DNA of 8,237 bases from Acidobacteriota bacterium (lineage in GTDB: Bacteria; Acidobacteriota; Vicinamibacteria; Vicinamibacterales; CAVVIG01): positions 2,021 through 10,257 of the forward strand of contig QHWL01000188.1 of NCBI GenBank assembly GCA_003222555.1, written 5' to 3'. Shown one piece after another: positions 1-5,946 of the stretch. Numbering within the stretch: position 1 is the stretch's first letter; each line of letters begins with the position of its first letter. A program made the position numbers and the translations under genes. The notes beneath the pieces are model-generated. The model was not told the DNA's origin. It searched no databases and was given only the letters and a program-made list of their open reading frames with translations.

Positions 1-2
1 TG

Positions 3-2195
3 GACCGCCTGAGCGACTCCGGTTCGACGCTGGCGCTCGTGTCCGAATGCACGCCTGGTGTACGGCTCTCCGAGATTCTCGCATTGGCCGAGCGGGAACG
101 GATCCCGCTCGACATCAATGCTGCGCTGTGTCTCATCCGGCAGCTCGTACCGGCTGTGGCGCTGATGCACGAGCACGCGCGGGAGATTGCCCACGGAGCC
201 ATCGCCCCCGAGCGTCTCGTGGTCACGCCGCAGGCGCATCTCGTCATCGTCGAATATGTCGTGGGGGCAGCGCTCGAGCAGCTTCGGTTCTCTCACGCCC
301 GATACTGGAAGGAGCTTCGCATCGCGTTGCCGCGATCGGCGGGCTTGCCGCGGTTCGATCATCGCGCCGATGTGACGCAGCTGGGGGTCGTCGCGCTTTC
401 GCTCATCCTGGGGCGCCCGCTGCACGAGGACGAGTACCCCGGCCAGGTCCGCGAGCTCCTGGCCTCGGCGTGGGCGATTCCGGGCCTTCGCTCGTGGCTG
501 GCGCGCGCACTTCAACTCGATCTGCGGGACGCGTTTCCGTCCGCCCTTGAGGCGATGGCGGCGCTCGACGAAGTGCTGTCGGGCGACAGCGATTACATTG
601 CGGCGCCCGCGGAGCTCGAAACGTTCATGGAGCGCTATCACGCCTCTGCCGACGTGCCGATGGCAATCACACCCGCGCCGCCACCCGCCGCCCCGGCACA
701 TCTGAGCGAGGTGAGGCAGGTGGAGACGAGGCCGGCGGAAGCCAGGCCCGTGGAAGTGACGCCGGCGCAGCCACCCTCGGCGAAGGTTGCACCGTCACCT
801 CCGCAACCAGTGCGCAAAGATCCTGCGGCCGCGTTCGAAGTAGCGACACCGATCTACCAGGCCCCGATCTATCAGGCCCCGATCTACCAGCCCCCGCGCA
901 GGACGGAATCGCCACCGACGGCACCCATCACGACGGCCATCGAAAAGAGGCCCCTGCCGGTCCCTCCGCAACAGGTTCGCAAAGAGCCCTCGTCCGCATT
1001 CGATTCGGCGACGCCGATCCAGGCCCCGCCCTTCGCCGAATCGCCATCACGGGCAGCGGTCAAGACCGAGATGGCGCAGGACTTCGGTTCCGCTCCACGT
1101 GATGTGAGACCCCTGCCACCGTTTCAACCATTGCGGAAAGAAGCAGAGCTGTCGCTCCCCTATGCGTCAGGCAGAATTGCTTCAGACAGGGACCCGGATT
1201 CAGAGACAGAGGCAGAAACAGGATCGAAGCGACCTTGGCTCCGTTTCGCCGCCACGGCCGTTCTGCTGATCGCTCTTGTAGGCGGCGGCGTCATCGCGGC
1301 CCGCCGGTATGCGACGCCGGCACCCAGCGCCGGCCCCGGCGCCAGCATGGGTACCCTGACCATCGACACGACCCCGACCGGGGCTCAGGTGGTCGTGGAC
1401 GATGAACCACGAGGCGTGACGCCGCTCGAGCTTGCGTTGAAGGCCGGCGCACACGTGCTCGTGCTGCACGGGGGCGGAGAGCCCCGCACGATTCCCGTCA
1501 CTATTGTCGCGGGGACACAGTCTTCGCAATACATCGAACTGGCCAAGGGCGGATCGGCGTCGGGGCAGCTTCAGGTTCTTACCGATCCGCCGGGCGCTAA
1601 AGTGACCGTTGACAGCCTTGCGCGGGGCAGCTCGCCAATCGTGATCGCGGATCTGACACCGGGAGAGCACACCGTGGTGCTCGACAGCAACTTCGGATCG
1701 GTGAAGCAGAGCGTGACGATTGAAGCAGGAAATACAGCCTCTCTGGTGGTTCCGCTCACCGCCACCGCCAGCGCACCTTTATCCGGCTGGGTTTCGGTGT
1801 CGTCACCGGTTGCCGTGCAACTGTTCGAAAACGGCCGGCTGCTCGGGAGCAACCAGACCGACCGCGTGATGGTCTCGGCCGGCAGCCATCAGATCGAAGT
1901 CGTGAACGAGGTTGTCGGGTATCGCGTCATTCATAGCGTCCAGGTGCCTCCGGGCAAAGTGGCCGCCATCACGATCAAGCTGCCAAATGGAACGATCGCT
2001 TTGAATGCGATTCCGTGGGCTGAAGTGTGGATCGATGGAGAAAAGGTCGGTGAGACCCCCATCGGCAATCTTCCGGTAGCCGTCGGTCCCCACGAGATCA
2101 TCTTTCGACATCCCGATCTCGGTGAGCAGCGGCAGGCGGTGATCGTCACCCTGGCGACGCCGGCACGGGTGACCATCGACTTGAGGAAGAAATGA
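3..2195 (+). CDS. Pseudokinase-like protein with one membrane helix and four PEGA-type domains, 5' partial
   Basis: The frame is open to the left edge (codons from base 3), and the first internal start, GTG at 39, lies inside a kinase hinge-like segment (LALVSE..PGVRLSEIL). The true start is therefore probably upstream and the N-lobe is missing from the window. Residues below count from that GTG. Kinase C-lobe features are visible: helix E-like residues 30-50, HGAIAPERL at 52-60 where HRDLKPEN is expected, VEY at 71-73 where DFG is expected, and RADVTQLGVVAL at 109-120 matching helix F. The catalytic Asp, the Lys and Asn of that loop and the DFG Asp are all replaced, so phosphotransfer is unlikely. 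A Pro-rich linker (about 205-395) follows, then a membrane helix at 402-420. Four PEGA or PEGA-like repeats come next (about 438-502, 509-573, 583-648, 651-716); the third is the most divergent. Expected topology is kinase-like part in the cytoplasm and PEGA domains outside. The role is unknown; sensing or scaffolding at the envelope is inference. Confidence 0.85.
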   Translation, partial: DRLSDSGSTLALVSECTPGVRLSEILALAERERIPLDINAALCLIRQLVPAVALMHEHAREIAHGAIAPERLVVTPQAHLVIVEYVVGAALEQLRFSHARYWKELRIALPRSAGLPRFDHRADVTQLGVVALSLILGRPLHEDEYPGQVRELLASAWAIPGLRSWLARALQLDLRDAFPSALEAMAALDEVLSGDSDYIAAPAELETFMERYHASADVPMAITPAPPPAAPAHLSEVRQVETRPAEARPVEVTPAQPPSAKVAPSPPQPVRKDPAAAFEVATPIYQAPIYQAPIYQPPRRTESPPTAPITTAIEKRPLPVPPQQVRKEPSSAFDSATPIQAPPFAESPSRAAVKTEMAQDFGSAPRDVRPLPPFQPLRKEAELSLPYASGRIASDRDPDSETEAETGSKRPWLRFAATAVLLIALVGGGVIAARRYATPAPSAGPGASMGTLTIDTTPTGAQVVVDDEPRGVTPLELALKAGAHVLVLHGGGEPRTIPVTIVAGTQSSQYIELAKGGSASGQLQVLTDPPGAKVTVDSLARGSSPIVIADLTPGEHTVVLDSNFGSVKQSVTIEAGNTASLVVPLTATASAPLSGWVSVSSPVAVQLFENGRLLGSNQTDRVMVSAGSHQIEVVNEVVGYRVIHSVQVPPGKVAAITIKLPNGTIALNAIPWAEVWIDGEKVGETPIGNLPVAVGPHEIIFRHPDLGEQRQAVIVTLATPARVTIDLRKK
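801..1172 (+). repeat. Degenerate long-period repeat in the proline-rich linker
   Basis: An 18-residue block occurs at residues 255-272 (PQPVRKDPAAAFEVATPI, bases 801-854) and again at 310-327 (PQQVRKEPSSAFDSATPI, bases 966-1019). A weaker third copy lies near 361-378 (PFQPLRKEAELSLPYASG, bases 1119-1172). Spacing is about 51-55 residues. Copies 1 and 2 are also similar at DNA level, both beginning CCTCCGCAAC. The conserved core is an Arg-Lys pair followed by an acidic or small residue and then an aromatic. The function is unknown; it may be a short binding motif repeated along a disordered cytoplasmic linker. Confidence 0.7.
851..895 (+). repeat. Three tandem 15-bp units inside the linker of the PEGA protein
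   Basis: Three adjacent copies of a 15-bp unit (851-865, 866-880, 881-895) encode IYQAP, IYQAP and IYQPP. Copies 1 and 2 differ at one base and copy 3 differs from copy 1 at one base. The unit length is a multiple of three, so changes in copy number would keep the frame. This is a coding microsatellite-like expansion in a disordered linker. There are no spacers, so it is not a CRISPR array. Confidence 0.9.
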
Positions 2196-3136
2196 CCCGC
2201 TGGCTGAAATGCGGGGCGGCGATGTCTTTCGCTGTATCCCTCACCATGACTACGGCCGGGACGGCCGGAGCCCAGGACTCTCTCGCCGCGGCACGAGAGC
2301 TCTATGCGTCGGCCGCGTACGAGGACGCGCTCGCCGTGCTGAATCGTCTGCGCGCGCCGACCTCTCGCGACGAGGGCCGCACGATCGACCAATACCGGGC
2401 GTTCTGCCTGCTCGCGCTCGGCCGCGCCGCAGAAGCCGACAACGCCATCGAGGCCGTCGTGACGGCTGAGCCCTCCTATCATCCGTCCGACGCCGACGTG
2501 TCGCCGCGAGTGCGCACGGCGTTTGCCGACGTCAGGCGACGCATGCTGCCGGTCATCATCCAGCAGAGGTACGCGCAAGCCAAGGGGGCCTTCGATCGAA
2601 AAGAGTTCGCCGCCGCCGCGGACAGCTTCAGCCAGGTGCTCAGTTTGATGACCGAACCAGACATCGCATCGGCGGCCAAGCAGCCGCCGCTCTCGGATTT
2701 GCGTACGCTGGCCGTCGGTTTCCACGACCTGAGCGCGTCGGCCGCGGCGCCGCCACCCGTCGCGCCGCCGCCACCCGCGCCACCCGCGCTGCCACCGCTC
2801 CAGCTCCAGCCCACGCCACCGCCTGTTCCCGCCCAACCTGCCACGCCCGCGGCGCCTCGAATTTACGATGCGACCAACACGAACGTCGTACCTCCAATAG
2901 TCGTGCGCCAGGTGGTTCCGCCGTTCTCGCTTCGCACGGTTCCGACAAATCAGGGGATGGTCGAGATCATTATCAACGAGCTCGGCGCAGTGGAAATGGC
3001 GACGATCCTGATCCCTCTCAACCGCCTCTACGATAGAGCCGTGCTGGAGGCGGCCAAGGACTGGCTGTACAGACCCGCCACAATGAATGGCGTTCCCGTC
3101 AAGTTTCGCAAGAGTGTCCGCATCTCGTTCAAGTAG
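2192..3136 (+). CDS. Secreted TPR-like protein with C-terminal TonB domain
   Basis: The 314-residue product begins with a signal peptide (1-27; hydrophobic core 10-22, likely cleavage after AGA before QD). Helical TPR-like segments follow at about 29-95 and 122-155. A low-complexity Pro/Ala spacer spans about 185-223, and a TonB_C-type domain spans about 240-314. The WLYRPATMNGVPV stretch near 291-303 is the family hallmark, followed by a final beta strand (VRISF). Classical TonB has an N-terminal membrane anchor and an X-Pro spacer; here a cleavable signal and TPR-like helices replace the anchor. The protein may therefore be periplasmic and may not couple to ExbBD. The start is well supported: its ATG overlaps the stop of the upstream gene (ATGA), and a GAGG Shine-Dalgarno at 2183-2186 sits 5 nt before it. 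Translation is probably coupled to the PEGA gene, which suggests joint work at the envelope. The partner and substrate are unknown. Confidence 0.85.
   Translation: MTRWLKCGAAMSFAVSLTMTTAGTAGAQDSLAAARELYASAAYEDALAVLNRLRAPTSRDEGRTIDQYRAFCLLALGRAAEADNAIEAVVTAEPSYHPSDADVSPRVRTAFADVRRRMLPVIIQQRYAQAKGAFDRKEFAAAADSFSQVLSLMTEPDIASAAKQPPLSDLRTLAVGFHDLSASAAAPPPVAPPPPAPPALPPLQLQPTPPPVPAQPATPAAPRIYDATNTNVVPPIVVRQVVPPFSLRTVPTNQGMVEIIINELGAVEMATILIPLNRLYDRAVLEAAKDWLYRPATMNGVPVKFRKSVRISFK
2744..2860 (+). repeat. Low-complexity proline-coding tract
   Basis: This CCG/CCA/GCG-rich stretch encodes runs such as APPPVAPPPPAPPALPP between the TPR-like and TonB_C parts of the secreted protein. Such spacers are typical of TonB-like proteins, where they give an extended stiff linker. 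The simple sequence also explains several long antisense open frames here. Confidence 0.75.
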
Positions 3137-3138
3137 GG

Positions 3139-3155
3139 CGAGTGAGCCACGCTCG
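3139..3155. terminator. Weak hairpin in the convergent gap
   Basis: CGAGTG (3139-3144) can pair with CGCTCG (3150-3155) around a 5-nt loop, giving six pairs with one G-U. It lies in the 39-bp gap between the stop of the TonB_C gene (3136) and the stop of the minus-strand LVIVD gene (3176). No T-run follows on either strand, so a factor-independent terminator is only a possibility. Confidence 0.3.
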
Positions 3156-3175
3156 AGGTGCGCGTTTCCCCAATC

Positions 3176-4651
3176 TCAGGGGAAATTCGCCGCCTTGCGC
3201 GCAACACCCGTCAGTTCGAGGATGTGCATGCCGGTGTTGGCGCGGTCGACGATATAGATGTAGCCGCGGTCGTCGACCTCGACGTTGTTGGTCTGGATAG
3301 CCACCTTGCAGCGCTCGCTCGCGCCAGAGCCGACGCAGCGTTTGTCGGTTTTGGCCGTGACGGCCGGGATGTAATAGCCGATTTCCTTCGGGTTGAGCGG
3401 ATCGCGGATGTCGAGGGCGCGGACCCCGGCGTTGAAATGCGCGATGAAGAGCACGCGGTTGTAGTAGATCGGCGTGAAGCTCTCGTTCGAAGAATGCGTG
3501 CCGAAGCGTCCGCCGCGCTCGCAGAAATTGCCGCCCGACTCGGGCACCGTCCAACTCGCCACACCGAAGGGCTTTGTTTCGGCGGTCGTGTCGACCATCC
3601 GCACCATCTGCCGGTTCTCGAAGCACTCGTTGGCCGTCGTTTCTCCGACGACCGCAAGGAAGTCCCGCCGCGCCTGAGTCTTGGCCGGAGCGGCGTCGTC
3701 ATGACCGTGTTCCACGCCGACGGCAGCGGCAGCGCCAGGGCGTAGTTTCTGATTTCCGAACTCGAGAAGTCGCGTCCCGAGCAACGGGAACGTCGTGTGC
3801 GCACCCATGTCCGCAGGGAGATCGAGCCGGACTATCTGCGGGTAGACCAGGTTGGCCTCGGTCGGCTCCTTGGGTCCGTTCAGGAGCTTTGCCCGGTCGA
3901 CGATCTGCACGATGCCGTTCACGCCGGTGCCGTAGCCGAAATATACGCGGTTGCCTTTGGGCCCAGTGGAGATGGGGCCGTGCAAGTCGGTCGGCACCGG
4001 GCCCGTCGAGCCGGGCTGTTGGCCGGGCAGGCCGAAATTGCGGATGAACACCGGCTTCGCCGGGTCGCTCAAGTCGTAGATCATCGTCATGCGGCGCGCA
4101 CGCCAATCGGGCGCACCGCCGACGACGTAGGCGATACCGGTGTCGCATTCCCACCAGCTTTTGTGCGTGTCGCGGAGTCCGCTCACCACAACCGCCACGC
4201 GGCTCGGCTTCGCCGGGTCGGTGACGTCCCAGGTCTCGTGGCCGACGGTGCCCAGGCTACGCAGCAAGTACACCTTGCTCTTGTCTGCGCGCGGCAGATC
4301 GCTGCCGTTGCACACCCGCACCATCTGCGCGCCTCCGGCTTCGCCCTGGCCGGCTTCGCCCGGAATATGGGCGAGATACTTGGGCTGCTTCGGATTGGTC
4401 ACGTCGACGATCGACGTGCCGTTGGGCTCCTGCTTGCCGGTAAGCGGATTGAGGGCCACGCCACCGTGCTGGCCGATGTAGGCGATCCAGCGCGCGCCCT
4501 GCTTCTGGATGACGGGATGATAAGCGCTCCGGCCTTGAAGGTCGTCGTAGCCGACCAGGTCCATGTTGGACTTTTCAACCCGTTGCTGCGCTGCCACACC
4601 GGCGCCCAGCGCGATGCTCAATACCGCGACCGTCAGATGCGGATATCTCAT
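3176..4651 (-). CDS. Exported LVIVD-repeat protein, beta-propeller-like
   Basis: The 491-residue product starts MRYPHLTVAVLSIALGAG, a signal peptide with likely cleavage after GVAA before QQ. Repeats of the LVIVD type (a short strand pair, then a D-x-x-[DN]-P-x-x-P-like turn) occur at about 78-100 (IVDVTNPKQPKYLAHI), 138-159 (TWDVTDPAKPSRVAVV), 188-210 (IYDLSDPAKPVFIRNF) and 409-430 (ALDIRDPLNPKEIGYY). A further related strand lies at 463-480 (YIYIVDRANTGMHILEL). This family is thought to form propeller-like folds in exported proteins; no enzymatic activity is established from this sequence. Six cysteines (114, 169, 343, 377, 439, 448) and a His/Asp cluster (EHGHDD, 314-319) are notable. The frame stays open to 4822, but the start at 4651 is chosen because it gives a clean signal peptide, has a Shine-Dalgarno site and lies downstream of a TATAAT box. 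The gene is monocistronic within the window. Confidence 0.85.
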   Translation of the reverse strand: MRYPHLTVAVLSIALGAGVAAQQRVEKSNMDLVGYDDLQGRSAYHPVIQKQGARWIAYIGQHGGVALNPLTGKQEPNGTSIVDVTNPKQPKYLAHIPGEAGQGEAGGAQMVRVCNGSDLPRADKSKVYLLRSLGTVGHETWDVTDPAKPSRVAVVVSGLRDTHKSWWECDTGIAYVVGGAPDWRARRMTMIYDLSDPAKPVFIRNFGLPGQQPGSTGPVPTDLHGPISTGPKGNRVYFGYGTGVNGIVQIVDRAKLLNGPKEPTEANLVYPQIVRLDLPADMGAHTTFPLLGTRLLEFGNQKLRPGAAAAVGVEHGHDDAAPAKTQARRDFLAVVGETTANECFENRQMVRMVDTTAETKPFGVASWTVPESGGNFCERGGRFGTHSSNESFTPIYYNRVLFIAHFNAGVRALDIRDPLNPKEIGYYIPAVTAKTDKRCVGSGASERCKVAIQTNNVEVDDRGYIYIVDRANTGMHILELTGVARKAANFP

Positions 4652-4657
4652 CTCAAG

Positions 4658-4665
4658 CCACCTTT
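4658..4665 (-). promoter_or_regulatory. Ribosome binding site deciding the LVIVD gene start
   Basis: Read on the minus strand, AAAGGTGG ends 6 nt before the ATG at 4651. It matches the anti-Shine-Dalgarno in its AAGGTG/AGGTG part. It supports the internal ATG over the first codon of the longer open frame at 4822. Confidence 0.6.
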
Positions 4666-4680
4666 CTTCGTCGTTGTACT

Positions 4681-4738
4681 TACCAGGCGACAGGCCAAGG
4701 GCGAAGCTCGCTTCAAGCTGCACAGCCAATACCTGGTA
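4681..4738 (-). promoter_or_regulatory. Possible structured 5' leader of the LVIVD gene
   Basis: The predicted leader begins with TACCAGG (4738-4732, minus strand) and its exact complement CCTGGTA lies at 4687-4681. This 7-bp outer stem encloses 44 nt, including the small inverted repeat GAAGC/GCTTC (4714-4703). It resembles no riboswitch class that I recognise and could be chance. If formed, it would end about 15 nt before the Shine-Dalgarno site. Confidence 0.3.
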
Positions 4739-4744
4739 GGGCAA

Positions 4745-4773
4745 ATTATACCGGCGGCCTCGGAAAAAGTCTG
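4745..4773 (-). promoter_or_regulatory. Sigma-70-type promoter for the LVIVD gene
   Basis: On the minus strand a perfect TATAAT (4750 down to 4745) has a weak -35-like CAGACT (4773 down to 4768; matches TTGACA only at GAC) at 17-bp spacing. An A/T-rich patch (TTTTCAGACTTTTT) surrounds the -35 in otherwise GC-rich DNA. Transcription would start near 4738, giving a leader of about 87 nt. The housekeeping-sigma assignment is inferred from the motif match. Confidence 0.6.
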
Positions 4774-4966
4774 AAAATATCGACGCGAACGGCCAGCCGG
4801 TCGACCTGACGCAGCCTGTCACGGCCGGCGCTCGAATACCATCTCCGGCACTCGGTCGAGCCTCTTATTCACTCGAGATGGGCCAGGTGCGGGCTGGCCT
4901 GAACGACGCGACCTGCCTGAACGGGGGATGCGCACGGGCCGCGTCGGGTCGTAGACTCGAGGTGAC
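4774..4966. other. Upstream part of the divergent intergenic region before the protease gene
   Basis: The whole gap between the divergent genes is 4652-4966; the part nearest the LVIVD gene holds its promoter and leader. In the remaining 193 bp I see no convincing promoter for the + strand protease gene. It contains an 8-bp palindrome GGTCGACC (4799-4806), a CTCG/CGAG inverted repeat (4851-4860), two CTCGAG sites and a 9-bp direct repeat GCCTGAACG (4897-4905 and 4915-4923). No small coding gene with a plausible start and ribosome site was found. Confidence 0.5.
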
Positions 4967-5914
4967 GTGATTGCCGCGGAACCACTCAACGACGCCGTCC
5001 TCCTCGATGCGTACTCCCTCGCAGTGATTCAAGCCGTGGAAAGTGTCGGTCCGGCCGTCGTGAAGATCGACGTCGAACGTCGAGGCGGCGGTTCCGGTTT
5101 CATCTTCACGCCCGACGGCTTCGTGCTCACCAACAGCCACGTCGTCTCCGAGGCGCAGCCCGTCACGGCGACGCTCGTCGACGGCCGGGCGTACCGCGCA
5201 GATCTTGTCGGTGACGATCCGGATACCGATCTTGCCGTTCTGCGAATCGACAGCCCGCAAGCCTCGTGGGCCAGCCTGGGCGACTCACGAGCGATTCGCG
5301 TCGGGCAGGTCGCGATCGCGGTCGGCAATCCGTACGGATTTCAGCACACCGTCACTGCCGGCGTTGTCAGCGCGCTCGGCCGCTCGCTGCGCTCGCGTTC
5401 GGGCCGGTTGATGGACGATATTATTCAGACCGATGCGGCGCTCAACCCGGGCAACTCCGGAGGGCCGCTGGTGACGACGCGGGGCGAGGTGATCGGCGTG
5501 AACACGGCGACTATCCTGCCCGCGCAAGGGCTCTGCTTCGCTATCGCCAGCAACACCGTCAGGTTCGTGGCGTCCCGGCTGATTCGCGATGGCCGCATCC
5601 GTCGCAGCTACATCGGCGTCGCCGGCCAGAACGTACCGATTCCGCGTCGGCTCGCGCGAGCGCACGAGCTCGAGTTGTCCTCAGGAGTTCTAGTGGTGTC
5701 GATTGAGGGGAGTAGTCCCGCGGCCGCTGCGGGCCTGCGCGACGGCGACGTGATCGTCGAGTTGGCCGGCGAACCGGTGGCCGGCATCGACGAGCTTCAT
5801 CGCCATCTCACCGACGAGCGGATCGGCGTCGCGACCACGCTTACCGTCCTTCGCGGCGTCGAACGCCGCCAGCTCACCGTCGTGCCCGCCGAATCACCTC
5901 GATCTTCTCCTTGA
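4967..5914 (+). CDS. HtrA/Deg-type (S1C) serine protease with one PDZ domain
   Basis: The 315-residue product has a trypsin-like domain at about 15-210 with an intact triad: His58 in TNSHVV, Asp88 in DPDTDLAVL and Ser164 in GNSGGPL. Further family motifs are GSGFIFTPDGFVLTN (43-56), VAIAVGNPYG (115-124) and IIQTDAALNPGNSGG (152-166). A single PDZ domain covers about 215-306 (YIGVAG...GSSPAAAAGLRDGDVIVELAGEPV). DegP has two PDZ domains and a signal peptide and DegS has a membrane anchor; this protein has one PDZ and no hydrophobic N-terminus, so it looks cytoplasmic or exported by an unseen route. The GTG at 4967 is the first start after an in-frame stop at 4952-4954. GAGG (4959-4962) lies 4 nt before it, which is short but usable. 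The usual role of the family is degrading or chaperoning damaged proteins. The broken SGNH gene follows 32 bp later on the same strand. Confidence 0.9.
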   Translation: MIAAEPLNDAVLLDAYSLAVIQAVESVGPAVVKIDVERRGGGSGFIFTPDGFVLTNSHVVSEAQPVTATLVDGRAYRADLVGDDPDTDLAVLRIDSPQASWASLGDSRAIRVGQVAIAVGNPYGFQHTVTAGVVSALGRSLRSRSGRLMDDIIQTDAALNPGNSGGPLVTTRGEVIGVNTATILPAQGLCFAIASNTVRFVASRLIRDGRIRRSYIGVAGQNVPIPRRLARAHELELSSGVLVVSIEGSSPAAAAGLRDGDVIVELAGEPVAGIDELHRHLTDERIGVATTLTVLRGVERRQLTVVPAESPRSSP

Positions 5915-5946
5915 CTCGGCCCCGCGTGCGGCGTAGAACAAGGGTC

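Noticed and set aside
851..895. Short CRISPR-like array
   Set aside because: The three 15-bp units are contiguous, in frame and encode a Pro/Tyr/Gln linker; there are no spacers.
1931..2836. A 301-residue minus-strand open frame across the PEGA/TonB_C junction
   Set aside because: The product is low complexity (W/R/G runs opposite the proline tract), and the coding signal on the + strand is strong and continuous.
3797..4774. A 325-residue open frame on the + strand opposite the LVIVD gene
   Set aside because: Its translation is Arg/His/Ala-rich with no recognisable motif, it lies fully antisense to a gene with clear signal peptide and repeats, and it runs through that gene's promoter. Long antisense frames are expected at this GC content.
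4801..4966. Sigma-70 promoter for the protease gene
   Set aside because: Candidates such as TCGACC (4801-4806) have no acceptable -10 box at 16-18 bp, and the region is too GC-rich to call a site by eye.
5911..5946. TTG start at 5911 for the SGNH hydrolase, overlapping the protease stop
   Set aside because: It would add twelve mostly charged residues before a normal signal peptide. The ATG at 5947 gives a standard n-region and hydrophobic core and has a nearby AAGGG, though coupling through TTGA cannot be excluded.
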